Assembly (NCBI GenBank): GCA_027623655.1
Contig: JAQBVG010000015.1
Span: 1-36,046 of the forward strand
Direction of reading: 5' to 3'
DNA from: Chloroflexota bacterium
Lineage (GTDB): Bacteria; Chloroflexota; Dehalococcoidia; Lucifugimonadales; Lucifugimonadaceae
Length of the DNA stretch: 36,046 nt
Shown: positions 1 to 7,901 of the stretch, piece by piece
Position numbering within the stretch: position 1 is the stretch's first letter
Layout of the letters: the number at the start of each line of letters is the position of its first letter
Notes under the pieces: model-generated
Database searches by the model: none
What the model saw: the letters and a program-made list of their open reading frames with translations, nothing else
What the model was told of the DNA's origin: nothing
Position numbers and translations under genes: made by a program

Positions 1-109
1 TGAAAGCGAAAACCGACGCGACAACCACGAAAGCGATGAGAATGATCGCGGTCTCAAGACCGGTAATTCCCTTTTCTTTCTTCGGTGAACCGAAGGAATT
101 TGCGAACAT
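1..109 (-). CDS. archaellin-like protein, N-terminal part (runs off window)
   Basis: This is the first 36 codons of a fourth member of the archaellin-like family that fills the left end of the window; the rest lies outside. The start at 109 is preceded on the minus strand by a GAGGAG Shine-Dalgarno site. The visible protein has a short charged leader (MFANSFGSPKKEKG) followed by ITGLETAIILIAF and a hydrophobic helix. This is the layout of a class III signal peptide, which prepilin/prearchaellin peptidases cut just after the glycine. The DNA of the hydrophobic segment is nearly identical to that of the three complete neighbours, so it is clearly a paralogue. It is likely a secreted filament subunit. 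Confidence is high for the family and low for the exact filament type. Confidence 0.85.
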   Translation of the reverse strand, partial: MFANSFGSPKKEKGITGLETAIILIAFVVVASVFAF

Positions 110-361
110 GTTTTTGGTCTCCTCAAAACCGCCTCTAACGGGCGGGGCCGGACTGGTCTATTTGATACCGCTGACGACTGCTGAACTCTTGTCTGCAGTT
201 CTCTAGTCACTACGGCCATGACTTCAAATCTAGTCGCCAGGGAATCGGTAAGGAATTGCGGTCACCCCAACTTTGAGGGGCGGATAGCCCACACCGTCTG
301 TTAAGCGAAACAGCCACCGAGAAACCGATGGCTGTTTGCATTCTCTGTTCGATTCCTGGAC
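110..361 (-). promoter_or_regulatory. intergenic leader of the partial archaellin gene
   Basis: Read on the minus strand, this spacer holds three things: a terminator-like hairpin at 308-337, the short palindromic block GGGCTATCCGCCCC (277-290), and, just before the Shine-Dalgarno site, a CCGCC/GGCGG hairpin (129-145) preceded by GACCAGTCCGGCC. The same order recurs in front of the next two family genes (1094-1347 and 2071-2348). It therefore looks like a duplicated leader or promoter module rather than random spacer. No coding sequence is seen. Confidence 0.5.
308..337 (-). terminator. hairpin after second archaellin-like gene
   Basis: A 9-bp stem, AAACAGCCA paired with TGGCTGTTT, lies 25 bases after the stop codon of the gene at 362-1093. 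The T-run on the minus strand is weak (GTTTCGCTT), so it may only partly stop transcription. Confidence 0.5.
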
Positions 362-1093
362 TTACTTGAGGTCCATGATCGTATCGAGCCTGGAAGGCGC
401 AGTTCGCTGCACCGTGAGTACAGCTCCGCTCTCCGGTTTCACCTCAATTGTGAATTGATCGTTGGTGCCGATGATCGTGTCGGTTGAAAGCATTCCACGC
501 GCGCCGTTCACGTCAGCGGAAGCGTAGTAGTCAATACCGTTGTTGGCCGTCGGGTCGGTAGCCTGGGCTACGAAGTCCCGCCTGAGTAGCCACACGGTCA
601 CCTCGGCCTTCTCACCTGCTTCTAGAAGGCTGTCTGAGTTGTTATTGCCAACCCAGGCAACCGTCCATGGAACGTCGGAAAGGTACTGGTTTTTGTCTGT
701 GTACGAGATAACAGTCTTGTACTCAGCGCTGGCCACGATGTCTGGATCGCTGCCGGTTCCGCCAGCTGTGTAGGGTGCGGTCAGGTCGACCGGTTCACCA
801 GATACGGCATTCGAAACTACAAACGATACTTTGTAGACGGTGTCCGTCGCACTGGTGGCATCGACTCGCCCTTTATAAGCGATGACTGAACCCCGTGGTT
901 CGATCGAACTCTTCGCTTCTTCAAGTCCAGCGAAGACGGTTTCTTTTGAACGCTCAGAGGCAAAGATACCTGTTGAGAGAACAGTGAAAGCGAATACCGA
1001 TGCGACAACCACGAAAGCGATAAGAATGATCGCGGTCTCAAGACCGGTTATTCCTTTTTCGTGCCTCGGTGCCCCGAGGCTAAGAGTTAGCAT
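362..1093 (-). CDS. archaellin/type IV pilin N-terminal domain protein
   Basis: This is a 243-residue predicted filament subunit. The start chosen is the ATG at 1093, because AGGAGA precedes it by a normal spacing and it gives the class III leader MLTLSLGAPRHEKG followed by ITGLETAIILIAFVV. The longer open frame to 1216 would put 41 unrelated residues before the leader. Residues 15-45 form the hydrophobic assembly helix. The remaining roughly 180 residues, rich in Thr, Ser and Asp, would form the exposed beta domain, ending in the conserved TIMDLK. Archaellins and type IV pilins share this signal type; the long extracellular domain and the GITGLETA motif fit the archaellin-like proteins reported in Chloroflexota. 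It is the second of four tandem paralogues. No assembly ATPase, platform protein or peptidase gene is in the window. Confidence 0.85.
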   Translation of the reverse strand: MLTLSLGAPRHEKGITGLETAIILIAFVVVASVFAFTVLSTGIFASERSKETVFAGLEEAKSSIEPRGSVIAYKGRVDATSATDTVYKVSFVVSNAVSGEPVDLTAPYTAGGTGSDPDIVASAEYKTVISYTDKNQYLSDVPWTVAWVGNNNSDSLLEAGEKAEVTVWLLRRDFVAQATDPTANNGIDYYASADVNGARGMLSTDTIIGTNDQFTIEVKPESGAVLTVQRTAPSRLDTIMDLK

Positions 1094-1347
1094 TATTCGT
1101 GTCTCCTGAATTCCGCCTTCGTGGGGCGGGGCCAGATTGGTCTTCCTCATCGCTGCGACTGTCACCCTGTCTCCGGCCTGGCACAACGCAACAGCAAATG
1201 CAGTTAGGATTACCACGGTATGCTCGGACTTTCGCTATAAGAATTGAGACCACTCCAACGTTCACGGGCGGCTAGCCCGCATATCTCGTTAAGCGAAACA
1301 GCCATCGGAATCCGATGGCTGTCTGCAAATTACTTTTTGTTGTGGAC
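1094..1347 (-). promoter_or_regulatory. intergenic leader of second archaellin-like gene
   Basis: This is a noncoding spacer with the same modules as 110-361. There is a palindromic block GGGCTAGCCGCCC at 1266-1278 with AAGCGAAACA beside it (1291-1300), and a CCGCC/GGCGG hairpin at 1113-1129 directly ahead of the AGGAGA ribosome site. A promoter is expected somewhere between them, but no clear -35/-10 pair could be chosen. Confidence 0.5.
1298..1322 (-). terminator. hairpin after third archaellin-like gene
   Basis: ACAGCCATCGGA pairs with TCCGATGGCTGT, a near-perfect palindrome 25 bases beyond the stop codon of the gene at 1348-2070. There is no strong T-run on the minus strand, so termination strength is uncertain. 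Confidence 0.55.
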
Positions 1348-2070
1348 TTACTTCAGGTCCATGATGGTGTCGAGTCTGGAAGGCGCAGTTCGCTGTATCG
1401 TCAGCACGGCTCCGCTTTCAGGCTTAACCTCTATCGTGAACTGGTCGTTGGTGCTGACGATCGTATCGGTTGACAGCAAGCCACGTGCACCATTGGCGTC
1501 CGGTGCTGCGTAGTAATCGACACCGTTGTTGGCCGTCGCGGCGTAAGTGTTGTCCCGTCGCAGCAGCCATACGCTAACTTCGGCTTTTTCGCCTTCTTCG
1601 AGAAGACTGTCTGAGTTGTTGTTTCCAACCCAGGAGACCGACCACGGAACATCAGCAAAGTACTGGTTCTTGTCCGTGAATGAAATGACCGTCTTGTACT
1701 CGGCACTAGAGACGATGTCTGGATCACTGCCGGCATCGTTCGCCGTGTACGGTGGTGTCAGATCGACTGGCTCACCGGAGACCGCATTCGATACAACAAA
1801 CGAGACCTTGTAGATCGTGTCGGTCGTACTGTCCGTGTCAACTCTTCCCTTGTACGCGATAACCGAGCCGCGTGGCTCGATCGAACTTTTCGCTTCTTCG
1901 AGACCGGCGAATACCGTCTCTTTGGATCGCTCAGAGGCAAAGATACCTGTCGAGAGAACCGTGAAGGCGAATACCGATGCGACAACCACGAAAGCGATGA
2001 GAATGATCGCGGTCTCGAGACCGGTGATTCCTCGTTCGTGCATCGGTGCACCAAGTTTTTGCGTAACCAT
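1348..2070 (-). CDS. archaellin/type IV pilin N-terminal domain protein
   Basis: This 240-residue paralogue starts at ATG 2070 behind an AGGAGA site. Its leader MVTQKLGAPMHERG is followed by ITGLETAIILIAFVV, the class III cleavage and assembly region. From residue 15 to about 70, and again over the last 40 residues, it is almost identical to the neighbour at 362-1093. Differences cluster in the middle, for example the stretches around TDSTTD and NNGVDYYAAP. This pattern fits a filament built from several similar subunits with conserved packing surfaces and variable outer surfaces. The product should be exported, processed and polymerised at the cytoplasmic membrane. It is flanked on both sides by the repeated leader modules. 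Confidence 0.85.
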   Translation of the reverse strand: MVTQKLGAPMHERGITGLETAIILIAFVVVASVFAFTVLSTGIFASERSKETVFAGLEEAKSSIEPRGSVIAYKGRVDTDSTTDTIYKVSFVVSNAVSGEPVDLTPPYTANDAGSDPDIVSSAEYKTVISFTDKNQYFADVPWSVSWVGNNNSDSLLEEGEKAEVSVWLLRRDNTYAATANNGVDYYAAPDANGARGLLSTDTIVSTNDQFTIEVKPESGAVLTIQRTAPSRLDTIMDLK

Positions 2071-2348
2071 TGTGAACGTCTCCTAGAATTCGCCTTCGTG
2101 GGGCGAGGCCAGATTGGTCATCCTCAATACTGCTACCACCGGTGCCCTCTGGCCTTGCGAGCATCCGTGGTCATTACAGCTACAAGAACTACGTTATGAC
2201 TCTGGGTACTTCGTCGGTACCGGGGCCGCTCCATAGCTATGGGGCGGATAGCCCGCACGAGTTCATAGGCGAAACATCCAACGAGGTTAAATAAAAACGA
2301 CCAGCGGGAAATTGCTGGTCGTTTTGCTAAGCTCGCGATTTGGCGCCG
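2071..2348 (-). promoter_or_regulatory. intergenic leader of third archaellin-like gene
   Basis: This is a noncoding spacer with the shared modules: GGGCTATCCGCCCC at 2241-2254, AGGCGAAACA at 2267-2276, and a CGCC/GGCG hairpin at 2091-2105 next to the AGGAGA ribosome site. The block from the GACCAATCTGGCC motif to the ribosome site is nearly the same as in 1094-1140. Confidence 0.5.
2294..2325 (-). terminator. rho-independent terminator after fourth archaellin-like gene
   Basis: AAAACGACCAGC pairs with GCTGGTCGTTTT around an 8-base loop. On the minus strand it is followed by a T-rich run (TTTTTATTT). This is the strongest terminator in the cluster. Confidence 0.75.
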
Positions 2349-3074
2349 CTATCTGAGATCCATGATCGTGTCGAGCCTGGACGGATTGGTCCGCTCGATA
2401 GTCAGCACCGCACCGCTTTCGGGTTTTACCTCAAAAGTGAACTGGTCATTGGCATTCAGCAGCGTGCCGCCTGTCAAAATTCCGCTGCTGCCGTTTACAT
2501 CGGCGCTCGTATATCTGGCGACACCGTTGTTACTTGTCGGATCCGGTACCGCCGCGTCTCGCAGCAAAAGCCACACGCTTATTTCAGCTTTTTCGCCGGC
2601 CTCTAACAGGTAGTCAGAGTTCGACTGGCCAAGAAGGTTTATCGTCCATGGGACGTCGGACAGGTACTGATACTTGTCTACGTAAGAGATGACAGTCCTG
2701 TACTCGGAACCGCTGGCGATATCGGGGTCTGAACCAGAATCGTCTGATGTGTAGGGTGGAGTCATGTCTACGGGCTCGCCCGATATCGCATTTCCAACTA
2801 CAAATGAGACTTTGTAGACAGAATCGTCTGCGGTGGTCGTGCCTGCGCGGCCTTTGAACGCGATGACACTGCCTCGCGGTTCAAGTGAACTTTTCGTTTC
2901 TTGGAGACCTGCATACACCGTTTCTTTCGACCGTTCCGAAGCGAACATTCCGGTAGAAAGCACCGTGAACGCAAAGACCGAAGCGACGACCACGAAGGCG
3001 ATCAGAATGATTGCGGTTTCAAGCCCGGTGATTCCGCGTTGCTGGGCACGATCAGCCAGCTCTTTCGTGATCAT
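2349..3074 (-). CDS. archaellin/type IV pilin N-terminal domain protein
   Basis: This 241-residue member is the most divergent of the set and the first in transcription order. The open frame extends to an ATG at 3095, but a GAGGAG Shine-Dalgarno site lies inside that extension, 10 bases before the ATG at 3074. The start is therefore MITKELADRAQQRG, giving a length and class III leader like the others. ITGLETAIILIAFVV and the hydrophobic helix follow, then a variable Thr/Ser/Asp-rich domain and the conserved end LDTIMDLR. The leader lacks the GACCAATCTGGCC/hairpin module found before the other three, so it may have its own promoter or be expressed differently. It may be a minor or base subunit; that is a guess. 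Confidence 0.85.
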   Translation of the reverse strand: MITKELADRAQQRGITGLETAIILIAFVVVASVFAFTVLSTGMFASERSKETVYAGLQETKSSLEPRGSVIAFKGRAGTTTADDSVYKVSFVVGNAISGEPVDMTPPYTSDDSGSDPDIASGSEYRTVISYVDKYQYLSDVPWTINLLGQSNSDYLLEAGEKAEISVWLLLRDAAVPDPTSNNGVARYTSADVNGSSGILTGGTLLNANDQFTFEVKPESGAVLTIERTNPSRLDTIMDLR

Positions 3075-3506
3075 CTTTAGGTAACTCCTCAACATATGTC
3101 AGCGTGGCCGATCACTCGCACTCCATCTTGAAAAGCAGGAGTGTGTGCAATACCAGACCCGGACCAAACGTCCTAATTTCCGCACTACCTGCAACGATAT
3201 TGGGACAAACATGGACTTGGAATTGGGAACGCACCAAGACCTCTGGCGGGCCTGCCCACATGGGCGGCGGGGTGACGGGTACGACGGCGTTGCGGGAACG
3301 CACACAGGTAGTGCCACTCAGCGTGTCGCGTGGACGACGCTAACGACACACGGATCGTCGCGAGGCACGCTTAGGAGACAGGTACGGTGGACATCGGTCA
3401 GCAATTCCCGGCATCAGTCTTGCGCCTTTAGCCATAACCTTTCAGATACTGATGCAAGCGACAGGGCCCTGCGCGGAGGTCCCTGTCGTAATAATGGGAA
3501 AAATGA
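3075..3506. promoter_or_regulatory. divergent intergenic region, archaellins / response regulator
   Basis: There are 432 bases without a convincing gene between the minus-strand archaellin cluster and the plus-strand regulator, so both promoters should lie here. Hairpins visible are CACTCC/GGAGTG near 3118-3143, GCATCAGT/ACTGATGC at 3411-3418 and 3448-3455, and GACAGGG/CCCTGTC at 3460-3466 and 3481-3487. The last two sit just ahead of the regulator start. Open frames here have no family features. Confidence 0.5.
3411..3487 (+). promoter_or_regulatory. two-hairpin leader upstream of the response regulator
   Basis: Two stems occur side by side: an 8-bp stem GCATCAGT/ACTGATGC with a 29-base loop, and a 7-bp stem GACAGGG/CCCTGTC with a 14-base loop. 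They end 19 bases before the start codon. If transcribed they would form a structured 5' leader. They match no riboswitch class I recognise. Confidence 0.4.
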
Positions 3507-4235
3507 ATGCAAACGATATCTATTCTTATAGCGGATGATCACGAACTAACACGTGAAAGCCTTGCACTGCTGCTCGGGCGGGAACCCGGAATCGAAGTGG
3601 TTGGGCTAGCCGCTGATGGCCGTACTGCCATTTCGATGGCCAAGTCGCTTCAACCGACTGTTGCCATCCTCGATGTCGGCCTTCCAATGATCAACGGTAT
3701 CCAGGTCGCCCGACAGATTCGCGTCGACAGCCCACGTACTGGCCTGGTGATGTTGTCGGCTCACGACCGGGGCGAGTACTTGAAAGAGTTCATGCGTGAC
3801 GATTCAGCAGGAAAGGCCTTCTTGCTCAAGGCCACTCTGCGCAACACACGCGACATCGTACGTTCCATAGAGGACGTCACGGCGGGGCGCACAGTGCTCG
3901 ATCCCATGATGGTTTCGAAACTTACTTCCGATGAAGGGATCCGGCTAAGCGGCGCACTAAAAACGCTTAGCCCGAGGGAGCTGCAAGTTCTGGGCCTGAT
4001 GGCCAGGGCTCACTCAAACCGAGCGATCGCGCAAGCGTTGTTCATTCAGCCACGCACCGTTGAACACCACATCAGCAGTGTGCTGGCAAAACTGGGATTC
4101 AACTCTGATGGCGAACGGCACGGCCGCGTATTCGCAATCCTCACATATCTGGAGTCGACCGGTCAACTACCGGTGCGGGAGACAAATTTCGAGCCTGCAT
4201 CAGGCGTCAATCCGATAGTTCAGATGGTCGCCTGA
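3507..4235 (+). CDS. NarL/LuxR-family response regulator
   Basis: This is a 242-residue two-component response regulator. Residues 5-125 form a receiver domain with acidic pair D10-D11, phosphoacceptor D56 (in AILDVGLP), S84 and K108. Residues 153-198 carry a LuxR-type helix-turn-helix (LSPRELQVLGLMA ... RTVEHHISSVLAKLGF). No sensor kinase gene is adjacent, so the partner is unknown. The gene reads away from the archaellin-like cluster and shares its upstream region, which makes it a natural candidate regulator of filament genes; this is inference. The ribosome site is weak (GGGAAAA) and follows two hairpins that could affect translation. A strong terminator follows. Confidence 0.92.
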   Translation: MQTISILIADDHELTRESLALLLGREPGIEVVGLAADGRTAISMAKSLQPTVAILDVGLPMINGIQVARQIRVDSPRTGLVMLSAHDRGEYLKEFMRDDSAGKAFLLKATLRNTRDIVRSIEDVTAGRTVLDPMMVSKLTSDEGIRLSGALKTLSPRELQVLGLMARAHSNRAIAQALFIQPRTVEHHISSVLAKLGFNSDGERHGRVFAILTYLESTGQLPVRETNFEPASGVNPIVQMVA

Positions 4236-4271
4236 CAAACATCCCCATACCAGGGGCTCATATCAGAATTC

Positions 4272-4301
4272 GGGGCCGATGCACTGCATCGGCCCCTTTT
4301 T
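4272..4301 (+). terminator. rho-independent terminator after response regulator
   Basis: An 11-bp GC-rich stem GGGGCCGATGC/GCATCGGCCCC with a 3-base loop is followed directly by TTTTT. This is a textbook terminator. Confidence 0.92.
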
Positions 4302-4424
4302 CACAAAGAAGCGTGTGAAAACCGACTACGGCACTACGGCGGTCGGCGACTCTGCCCAAGATGCCACGGGTGTCCGATTCAGGTAATAGCAGCTGTCGCA
4401 CGTTCCGCAAATAGCCGATTTGCT

Positions 4425-6455
4425 TCAATCATTGTGGCGGTTCATCCAATCGATCATTCTGCTGAAGTATTGCTGGCGAATGAGCGGGTGTTTCGCTCTG
4501 AAAATACCATGACTGGTACCGGGGAGCCGGACAAACTCAACCTTCTTGCCATGACGTTTTAGCGCCACAAAATACTGTTCACTTTGTTCGATTGGCACAC
4601 GAGCGTCATCTTCGCCGTGGATGAGTAAAACCGGCGTATTGACATTCCGCGCGTACGTTAGTGGAGAGTGTTCACGGTAGTGTTCGATAGCTTCGAACCG
4701 CTCTCCGTTCAACTGTGTTTCGGTGAAATTAACGCCAATGTCCGATGTCCCATAGAAGCTCGGCAAATAGGTCACTGGCGCCGCGATTACGGCTGCGTTG
4801 AACCTGTCGGTATGTCCAACTGCCCAACTCGACATGAATCCGCCGTAACTCGACCCGTGGATCACGACCTTACGCTCGTCGATATAGTCACGTGAGGCCA
4901 CGATTTCCATTGCTTCCATGACGTCTTCGAAATCGCCCCCACCCCAATCGCCATGAACCGCTGTGGCAAAGTCGAGACCGTACGTTGAAGATCCCCGGGG
5001 ATTCGGTGCCACTACAACGTAACCGGCACCAGTTGCAACCTGGTGGATGGGATAGAACGCGTCGTAAAAGGCGCTGTGCGGACCACCGTGAACGTCGAGG
5101 AGAAGAGGATATTTGTTGGTCGGGTCAAAATCGGGCGGGAACCACACCCGTGTTTCGATCTCGAAATGGTCTCGTGTGAACGAAAACTTCTCAAGAGATG
5201 CGACCGAATGGTCGTCAAAGAACCTGGCGTTCAAACGTGTGATGCTGTTAACGTCGCCCGAGTTCAGATCCACCCTGTACAGTTCGCCGAACGAGGTCGG
5301 CGATGTAGCGGCTACAACGACGAATCCCGAATCGGACCTGCCAGCCATTTCATTTATCTGCCACCCTCCCGAAATTTTCCTCAGTTCGGATTTCGATCCT
5401 GGATCGACGATGCAAACGTGTGACTGGCCACGCGAATCCGCTCCAAGAACAATTCCTTTGTCTGTCCAGAGCATGGTCGGGCTGTTGCCACCAACCGGCA
5501 ACCCTGATCCGTTGGAGAGGGGGCGGATAGAGTCGTCGGTCAGTTTTGCCGCACTTGATCCTGGCCCAAGAACGTAGACGCTTGATTGAGTTGTTAGCCC
5601 GTAGCCCCCGACCTCCGAACGATCCCTGCCACCGGTGACTGCAATCCGGTGCGAATCGGGTGACCATGCGATCGACTCGACCATAAACAGGTCGTCCGAC
5701 CATTGACGCGATGAAGATCCATCCACTCCACAGACGTATAGCTCGGTATGTGAGGTCAACTCCCGCTCGTCGTTTCGGTCTGTAATGAAAGCAATGTGCT
5801 GCCCTTCAGGCGACCAGACCGGTGGACCGTCGTCACCCTCGCCCTCTGTGATCTGGCTGACAGCGCCTGAGGAGAGGTCGAGAACGAACAGGTGGTAGAA
5901 CGAGTCACCGCGCCAGCCGACGCCGTCCTGCCGGTATCGAATCCGCCTGGCGACCCTTATTTTCGGCTCGGCCGAGTCGCTGGCTATCGCGTCGAGTTCA
6001 TCAGGCCCCGGCACGAGGCCACGGAATGCGATCTTTTCGCCTTCTGGCGACCAGGCGAAGGCGTCAACATCGGCGACCTGATGCGTAAGTTGCTTTCGAA
6101 TCGCTTCAGGCCGAGACTTTTCTTCTTCACTGGGCTCGCGGTCCATTGCAGATTCAGGTGGTCCCTCTGCTGGGACGACGAAAATCTGCCTCACACCGGA
6201 GTCGTCATGGTCAAGATAGGCCAGTCGATCTCCAGCTGGCGACCAGGCAGGCCTCGAGACATCCCCAGAATCCGAGTATTGGACCGGTTCGCCCGACCCA
6301 TCTGTACGCGCAACGAAAAGATCGGTCGTTGCCTCGTGGGTTTTTCGGTCGAACTGATGAACGGTAAACGCCACCAGAAGACCACTGGGGCTGATCGCCG
6401 GATTGGCGGCCGTTTTCAAATAGTAGTGGTAGTCCGGCTGTATCCTCTTGCTCAC
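4425..6455 (-). CDS. S9 family serine peptidase (acylaminoacyl-peptidase-like)
   Basis: This 676-residue prolyl-oligopeptidase-family enzyme probably releases acylated or short N-terminal residues from peptides. The first 390 or so residues form a PD40/WD40-like beta-propeller with repeated WSP(E/D) motifs (PAWSPAGDR, FAWSPEGEK, PVWSPEGQH, IAWSPDSHR). The C-terminal alpha/beta-hydrolase domain has the nucleophile S536 in GSSYGG, D617 in HGEDDARVP and H649 in GTSHGIF. The start is GTG at 6455 behind a GGGGGA ribosome site. No signal peptide is seen, so it is probably cytoplasmic. It is transcribed divergently from the enolase-superfamily gene, with 189 bases between them. The catalytic triad is complete and the length is normal for the family. 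Confidence 0.93.
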   Translation of the reverse strand: MSKRIQPDYHYYLKTAANPAISPSGLLVAFTVHQFDRKTHEATTDLFVARTDGSGEPVQYSDSGDVSRPAWSPAGDRLAYLDHDDSGVRQIFVVPAEGPPESAMDREPSEEEKSRPEAIRKQLTHQVADVDAFAWSPEGEKIAFRGLVPGPDELDAIASDSAEPKIRVARRIRYRQDGVGWRGDSFYHLFVLDLSSGAVSQITEGEGDDGPPVWSPEGQHIAFITDRNDERELTSHTELYVCGVDGSSSRQWSDDLFMVESIAWSPDSHRIAVTGGRDRSEVGGYGLTTQSSVYVLGPGSSAAKLTDDSIRPLSNGSGLPVGGNSPTMLWTDKGIVLGADSRGQSHVCIVDPGSKSELRKISGGWQINEMAGRSDSGFVVVAATSPTSFGELYRVDLNSGDVNSITRLNARFFDDHSVASLEKFSFTRDHFEIETRVWFPPDFDPTNKYPLLLDVHGGPHSAFYDAFYPIHQVATGAGYVVVAPNPRGSSTYGLDFATAVHGDWGGGDFEDVMEAMEIVASRDYIDERKVVIHGSSYGGFMSSWAVGHTDRFNAAVIAAPVTYLPSFYGTSDIGVNFTETQLNGERFEAIEHYREHSPLTYARNVNTPVLLIHGEDDARVPIEQSEQYFVALKRHGKKVEFVRLPGTSHGIFRAKHPLIRQQYFSRMIDWMNRHND

Positions 6456-6644
6456 GTTTCACGTCCCCCGGTTACGCCATTCGGTCATACCCCCTGGTAT
6501 GCCCGTCGATTGGCTGCGCGAGATTCTATTCTTACCGGCCACACTCGTGGAGACGAAGTAGAATTTTTGTCGTTCAGAATCGAGCCTACGCGACCAGCCA
6601 TTATCACTAACGCCAGCACAGCGAGCAGCGACGGGAGCACCCGA

Positions 6645-7790
6645 ATGAAGATTGTCGATATCAGGACAGTGGTGGTAGGAAATCCATGGAAAAACTGGAT
6701 TTTCGTGGTTGTCGAGACAGACGAAGGGCTTGCGGGGGTAGGCGAGGCGACCGGCGGATCCGAAACACAACCGCGGGTTGCTGCTGTCGAGGAGATCAAG
6801 CATCTCGTAATCGGAATGGACCCTCGTAACGTCCACGAGATATTTCACAAGCTATATCTGACGGCTTTTCTGAGGGTGACGCAGGCAATGGCCGGAATCG
6901 AGATGGCCTGCTGGGACATTCTTGGAAAGTCTCTGGGCGTTCCGGTGCATCGACTACTCGGGGGCAAAGTTCGAGATCGCGTTAGGGTGTACGCCAACGG
7001 CTGGTACTCGGGCGAACGCACACCAGACGGTTTCGCCGAGAAAGTATCCGAGGTCGTTGCCAGTGGCTACACCGCCCTCAAATTCGATCCCTTTGGCGAC
7101 GCACATATGCAACTCTCACGAAGAGAAACACAGGAAACGAAAGCCCTCGTCGGTGCCGTTCGGGATGCCGTTGGACCAAATGTGGACATCCTCATTGAGG
7201 CCCACGACAGGTTCAGTACATACGCAGCGATCGAGATCGGGAACTGGCTGAAAGACTACGAGGTCACCTGGTTCGAAACGCCGGTCCTGTCCACCGATGT
7301 GAGTGCGCTGGTCGAAGTGGCCCGGCGTGTTCCAGTGCGCGTGATCGCTGGCGAACGAATGCACGCGATCCACGAATTTGGAGAGTTTCTCTCGCACAAC
7401 GTGACCGACGTGATCAACCCGGAACCTCTGGGTGTGGGCGGAATATGGCGTTCGCTACAGATAGCCGGAATTGCCGAAGCACATCATGCCGAAATCGCTC
7501 TGCACAACGCAGAAAGCCCGTTCAAAACGATGGTCGCGTTACATATCGATGCCGTGACCCCAAACGTGTTCATCCAGGAATGTTTCGACGACTTTCTGGA
7601 GCCGTGGGTAACGGATGTTTTGAAGGGATTCTTGAGAGTCAAGGACGGATACCTTGAAATGCCCGATGCGCCAGGGATCGGCGTCGAACTGAACGAGGAC
7701 GAGGCCAAAAAGCATCCCTATGGCAAGAGCAATTTCTTGCGTATGTTCAGGCCGGGCTGGGAGAAGCGCGACACGGCAAAGCAGGAGTAG
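6645..7790 (+). CDS. mandelate racemase/muconate lactonizing enzyme family dehydratase
   Basis: This 381-residue enolase-superfamily enzyme resembles galactonate/gluconate-type sugar acid dehydratases. The start at 6645 (MKIVDIRTVVV) follows a GGGAG ribosome site; the open frame upstream to 5892 is antisense to the peptidase gene and is not part of the protein. Visible active-site residues are K146 and D148 (ALKFDPFG), metal ligands E185 (IEAHDRF), E211 (WFETP) and E237 (AGERM), plus H187 and H287 (ALHNAESP). The chemistry would be abstraction of a proton alpha to a carboxylate, followed by loss of water. Substrate cannot be read from the sequence. A second, distant paralogue lies at 20973-22145. 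Confidence 0.9.
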   Translation: MKIVDIRTVVVGNPWKNWIFVVVETDEGLAGVGEATGGSETQPRVAAVEEIKHLVIGMDPRNVHEIFHKLYLTAFLRVTQAMAGIEMACWDILGKSLGVPVHRLLGGKVRDRVRVYANGWYSGERTPDGFAEKVSEVVASGYTALKFDPFGDAHMQLSRRETQETKALVGAVRDAVGPNVDILIEAHDRFSTYAAIEIGNWLKDYEVTWFETPVLSTDVSALVEVARRVPVRVIAGERMHAIHEFGEFLSHNVTDVINPEPLGVGGIWRSLQIAGIAEAHHAEIALHNAESPFKTMVALHIDAVTPNVFIQECFDDFLEPWVTDVLKGFLRVKDGYLEMPDAPGIGVELNEDEAKKHPYGKSNFLRMFRPGWEKRDTAKQE

Positions 7791-7791
7791 T

Positions 7792-7822
7792 GCCAGTCAA
7801 CCGACGAAAGCTGGTGACTGGC
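7792..7822. terminator. possible hairpin between convergent genes
   Basis: GCCAGTCA pairs with TGACTGGC around a 15-base loop, directly after the dehydratase stop codon and before the convergent SDR gene. There is no T-run, so this is a weak call. Confidence 0.35.
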
Positions 7823-7901
7823 GAGATGCAATGCGAATCCGGAGTTGGCGCAGCAGATATCGTGCGACGATTCGGGACGATAGAACAGAAAGTCCCCGAC
7901 C

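Noticed and set aside
1094-1216. N-terminal extension of the archaellin-like gene to 1216
   Set aside because: It would bury the class III leader 41 residues inside and cross the conserved leader hairpin and ribosome site.
3145-3531. 128-codon open frame upstream of the response regulator
   Set aside because: There is no ribosome site or family motif, the composition is atypical (Arg/Thr/His-rich), and it overlaps the true start at 3507.
5892-6644. Long plus-strand open frame continuous with the enolase-superfamily gene
   Set aside because: It is antisense to the S9 peptidase and codes no family sequence. The dehydratase begins at 6645 with a proper ribosome site and the usual N-terminus.
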